Below are positions 5,630 to 7,183 of a stretch of DNA of 7,183 nt, in pieces; position 1 is the stretch's first letter; each line of letters starts with the position of its first letter. The position numbers and the translations under genes are program-made. The notes beneath the pieces are model-generated. The model did no database searches and was not told where the DNA came from. It was given only the letters and a program-made list of their open reading frames with translations. This DNA comes from Bryobacterales bacterium (GTDB lineage Bacteria; Acidobacteriota; Terriglobia; Bryobacterales; Bryobacteraceae), in NCBI GenBank assembly GCA_003132865.1, contig PKYZ01000382.1, forward strand, positions 1 through 7,183, written 5' to 3'.

Positions 5630-6436
5630 TCACCCGGACCGTGTCTCTGGGGATTTTGCGAACTCCTTATCCGCAGGCGGGAAGCGACCCGGGCAGCTCA
5701 CCAGTTCCAGCACGGCGGCCGCAGTCAAGCGGGGCAGAACGCGCACGTTGCGCGTGCGCTCCGGTACGGCCAGCGAGCCGATATAGCCGTCCGCCGGCGC
5801 CAGGGAGCATAGCGACCACTTGCTTGCCGCGGTGGGATCTCCGGCCGCGTAAATCAGCGCCGCGGGTACTCCTTGCCGCAGGCTCATCCGGAAACTGTCG
5901 AGAGGCATTGAAAGGCCATCGCCCAAAGCCTTGATGTAAGCTTCCTTCCGGGTCCAGCAGCGAAAGAAGGCCTCGTCGCGCTGTGACAGATCGAGTTCAA
6001 GCCACTCCTCGCGCTCTTCCCTTGAGAAGAACCGGCGGACGATACTCTCTTGGTCGCGTGCGGGCCGCACCTCCTCGATATCCACGCCGAGTTCGCAGCC
6101 AACCGCGAAGGCATACGTTGCAAACTTCCCGGAGTGGGCCAAGTTGAATTCGAGTGGGGTGTCCGGGAACGCAACCCGCGGTTTCCCCCGCGGCTCATAA
6201 GCGAAGCGTACACGATCGGGCTCGATGGCAAGGTAACTCCCCAGCAGAACGCGCAGGATTCCCCTTGACAGCGTGAAAGCGGTCTTTAGATGTTCGAAGC
6301 GAAACCGCGAGGCGCGTTCTCTTTCGTCGGCGGACAAGCTGCGAAAGCATGCCTCGACCGAAGCGGCGCTCGCCGCCAGTTCCACGAACCACACGTGGAC
6401 CTCGCGCTGGTCCGGCAGCGTATCGCTAAGCTCCAT
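5630..6436 (-). CDS. Sfp-type 4'-phosphopantetheinyl transferase
   Basis: The enzyme transfers the 4'-phosphopantetheine arm of coenzyme A to a serine of acyl- or peptidyl-carrier proteins, activating fatty-acid, polyketide or nonribosomal peptide synthases; it acts in the cytoplasm. With the ATG at 6436 it has 268 residues, in the range of Sfp-type (two-lobed) enzymes rather than the short AcpS type. Motifs occur in order: GKPRV followed by LEFNLAHSGKFATYAFA (the LSHS-like block), GCELGVDIEEVRP with the Mg2+-binding Asp and Glu, FFSREEREEW, and FFRCWTRKEAYIKALGDGL, the WxxKEAxxKA signature with the catalytic-site Glu. A GGGGGTGG on the - strand precedes the ATG. The frame is open further upstream, but the longer version has no homology-like content. 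It overlaps the upstream small HTH gene by 11 nt. No carrier protein or synthase gene is in view, so its substrate is unknown. Confidence 0.92.
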   Translation of the reverse strand: MELSDTLPDQREVHVWFVELAASAASVEACFRSLSADERERASRFRFEHLKTAFTLSRGILRVLLGSYLAIEPDRVRFAYEPRGKPRVAFPDTPLEFNLAHSGKFATYAFAVGCELGVDIEEVRPARDQESIVRRFFSREEREEWLELDLSQRDEAFFRCWTRKEAYIKALGDGLSMPLDSFRMSLRQGVPAALIYAAGDPTAASKWSLCSLAPADGYIGSLAVPERTRNVRVLPRLTAAAVLELVSCPGRFPPADKEFAKSPETRSG

Positions 6437-6659
6437 ATGCCACCCCCATAATCCTAGTGTGGCTGGCCCGCCTGTCCTCGCGTTTTTTTCGCCGCGACCC
6501 AGCTTGGACTTTGCATTTTTCCGCGAGAATGCGGGCGATTTCCCGATATGTCCGTCCGCGACGACGAAGTTCAACAATCAACTCACTGTACGGCTCCAGG
6601 CGCGAGCGCGGCGGTTTTTCAGGCAGGCTGTCGAGCAGGTCTCCGAACTTGTCGTCCAT
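6426..6659 (-). CDS. Small helix-turn-helix-like protein, possibly C-terminally altered
   Basis: This is a 77-residue, Arg-rich protein. The segment from about 18 to 50 (RSRLEPYSELIVELRRRGRTYREIARILAEKC) resembles the helix-turn-helix region of small DNA-binding proteins of plasmid or mobile-element type. There, such a helix is usually followed by a recognition helix of the form S-T-[IV]-x-x-F. That element is not visible: after CKVQ the chain runs into a basic stretch, AGSRRKKREDRR. Either the second helix diverged or a short deletion removed it. Seven A's in a row (T7 at 6483-6489 on the + strand) lie just before this tail. The stop lies inside the start of the phosphopantetheinyl transferase gene (11-nt overlap), suggesting coupled expression. 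No clear Shine-Dalgarno precedes the ATG. Four CCGAACA repeats 38-88 nt upstream look like an operator, possibly its own. Function is inferred and not specific. Confidence 0.55.
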   Translation of the reverse strand: MDDKFGDLLDSLPEKPPRSRLEPYSELIVELRRRGRTYREIARILAEKCKVQAGSRRKKREDRRASHTRIMGVAYGA

Positions 6660-6695
6660 GATCGACTGTCGTTAGAGCGACTGAATTCAGCATAG

Positions 6696-6747
6696 CCGAA
6701 CAGACTCCGAACAGAAAGTGGAGAAATACCGAACATCCGCCGAACAG
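6696..6747. repeat. Four CCGAACA direct repeats in 11-bp phase (two GAAC-N7-GAAC pairs)
   Basis: CCGAACA starts at 6696, 6707, 6729 and 6740, i.e. spacings of 11, 22 and 11, with the missing slot (6718) reading GTGGAGAA. Each adjacent pair is GAAC-N7-GAAC; on the - strand, the coding strand of the downstream HTH gene, this reads GTTC-N7-GTTC. That is the published operator arrangement of LexA in Alphaproteobacteria. The phase places all copies on one face of the helix, as expected for a repressor or initiator array. The last copy also forms CGAAC-AG-GTTCG (6741-6752). The bound protein is unknown. Confidence 0.7.
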
Positions 6748-6801
6748 GTTCGCCTGTCGCGCGAGTCCACGCGACCCTACGCCAAATGCTTAAGGATAGT
6801 G

Positions 6802-6842
6802 TCTCTCTCTCTTGCTTGCTCCGCGCCACCGACGGTGGAGCG
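6802..6842. repeat. CT microsatellite followed by an inverted repeat
   Basis: TCTCTCTCTCT (6802-6812) is followed by CCACCG-A-CGGTGG (6826-6838). The stem extends outward, after one G/A mismatch, by CGC (6822-6824) with GCG (6840-6842). It lies between the integrase remnant and the CCGAACA array. No T-tract follows on either strand. Role unknown; it may mark the scar where the rest of the integrase was lost. Confidence 0.35.
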
Positions 6843-6854
6843 CCAGCCGCCATC

Positions 6855-7019
6855 CTATCTACGGAGTCCAGCGCACCTGATTATGCAAATCCGCTTCGCG
6901 TCTTGAATATTGGTCGAGTGCGACGACTTCTGGACCTGGCGGCCGTCGAGCCAGTAGGCCACATACCAGATCTGGCCGCGTTTGAAGAGGGTGCCCGAGA
7001 CATACGAGCATCGTAGCAT
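6855..7019 (-). pseudogene. Remnant of a site-specific integrase, N-terminal arm-binding domain only
   Basis: A 54-codon frame contains GTLFKRGQIWYVAYWLDGR (9-27) and QVQKSSHSTNIQDAKRI (28-44). This closely matches the N-terminal arm-type DNA-binding domain of phage- and island-type tyrosine recombinases, which bind the arm sites of the attachment DNA. After KRI the family pattern stops; ten unrelated codons lead to a TAG. The catalytic domain with its Arg-His-Arg-Tyr residues is absent from the window. The fragment begins about 100 nt from the 3' end of tRNA-Leu and reads away from it, the classic integrase position in elements inserted at a tRNA. The visible N-terminus (MLRCSYVSGTLF) is unusual. 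Removing a doubled TC near 6998 would put ATG (7003-7001) in frame as M-S-G-T-L-F, so the original start may also have been frameshifted. It is surely non-functional as an integrase if the sequence is correct. Confidence 0.7.
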
Positions 7020-7119
7020 TGCCCCATACTACCGCGAGACCGTTAACAAAAACCGTTGCAGTGGCCCCGGTTCTCGTGCCACGCTCCTAATCGATTATCG
7101 TTTAAGTTACTGATTTTAT
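7020..7119. other. AT-richer spacer between tRNA-Leu and the integrase remnant
   Basis: This 100-bp spacer has no gene. It contains the palindrome TAATCGATTA (7088-7097), two ACCGTT direct repeats (7039-7044, 7052-7057), and GTGGC/GCCAC arms that can pair. In an intact element this interval would carry the attachment site and the integrase promoter; no copy of the tRNA 3' end is found elsewhere in the window. Confidence 0.4.
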
Positions 7120-7183
7120 TGGTGCGGATGAGAGGACTTGAACCTCCACTCCCTTGCGAGAACTAGAACCTGAATCTAGCGCG
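7120..7183 (-). tRNA. tRNA-Leu (anticodon CAG), 5' part beyond the window
   Basis: Read on the - strand, the 3' 64 nt of a tRNA are present: the end of the D arm (CGCG), anticodon stem CTAGA/TCTAG around loop TTCAGGT with anticodon CAG (7172-7170), a 15-nt variable arm marking a class II tRNA, T-stem GGAGG/CCTCT around TTCAAGT, acceptor strand CATCCGC, discriminator A and an encoded CCA. The long variable arm with CAG identifies leucine. The D arm start and 5' acceptor strand (expected GCGGATG) are cut off by the window edge. Its 3' end faces the integrase remnant. Confidence 0.95.

Noticed and set aside
5352..5633. - strand 93-codon frame starting with GTG in a GTGA overlap with the transferase stop
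   Set aside because: The coupling geometry is attractive, but the protein has no recognisable motif, crosses several inverted repeats and lacks coding-like third-position bias.
5557..5934. + strand frame with a GGAGGAG before the ATG at 5605
   Set aside because: Most of it is antisense to the phosphopantetheinyl transferase, whose motifs are unambiguous; the translated product is low-complexity and resembles no family. The Shine-Dalgarno match is likely chance.
6741..6752. CGAAC-AG-GTTCG as a Gram-positive type LexA box
   Set aside because: That box needs four bases between CGAAC and GTTCG; here there are two. The direct-repeat reading with 7-base spacing fits better.
6578..6853. - strand 91-codon frame overlapping the HTH gene start
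   Set aside because: Ser/Arg-rich out-of-frame product without family resemblance; it runs through the CCGAACA array and the HTH gene, which better explain the sequence.
1..7183. CRISPR array or intact insertion sequence
   Set aside because: No regularly spaced repeats with unique spacers of CRISPR length, and no transposase frame or terminal inverted repeats with target duplications were seen.

Overview
The window comes from a G+C-rich, flagellated, diderm bacterium. The P-ring gene flgI implies an outer membrane. FlbD beside MotA/MotB, together with FlaG and FliS, points away from the enteric type of flagellar cluster. An Acidobacteriota member (Bryobacterales/Solibacter-like) is my best guess; this is inference from gene content and protein style, not a computed placement.

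Positions 1-5299 are a flagellar block. The 3' end of flgI (P-ring) overlaps a short single-domain flgJ (rod assembly) on the + strand. flaG and fliS follow on the - strand. A divergent intergenic region of about 120 bp separates flaG from the + strand operon fliM-flbD-motA-motB (C-ring switch protein, small FlbD regulator, stator pair). This region carries a near-consensus sigma-28 promoter (TAAA-N15-GCCGATAG). The promoter fixes the fliM start at a TTG (2352) preceded by a Shine-Dalgarno, not at the upstream in-frame GTG (2283). Further GCCGATAA-like -10 elements sit before fliS, flaG and flbD.

Positions 5300-5629 hold no gene I can defend. They contain small inverted repeats, three GCTAAC repeats and a possible ATGA-coupled 19-codon mini-ORF after motB.

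Positions 5630-7183 look like an accessory segment, all on the - strand and reading away from a tRNA-Leu(CAG) gene cut by the window's right edge. Next to the tRNA 3' end is a 54-codon remnant of a site-specific (tyrosine-type) integrase, ending where the rest of the protein should follow. Beyond it is a small helix-turn-helix-like gene preceded by four CCGAACA repeats in 11-bp phase. These read as two GTTC-N7-GTTC pairs on the - strand, the spacing known for alphaproteobacterial LexA operators. That gene overlaps an Sfp-type 4'-phosphopantetheinyl transferase gene by 11 nt. An integrase fragment at a tRNA 3' end suggests a decayed integrated element placed beside the flagellar locus.
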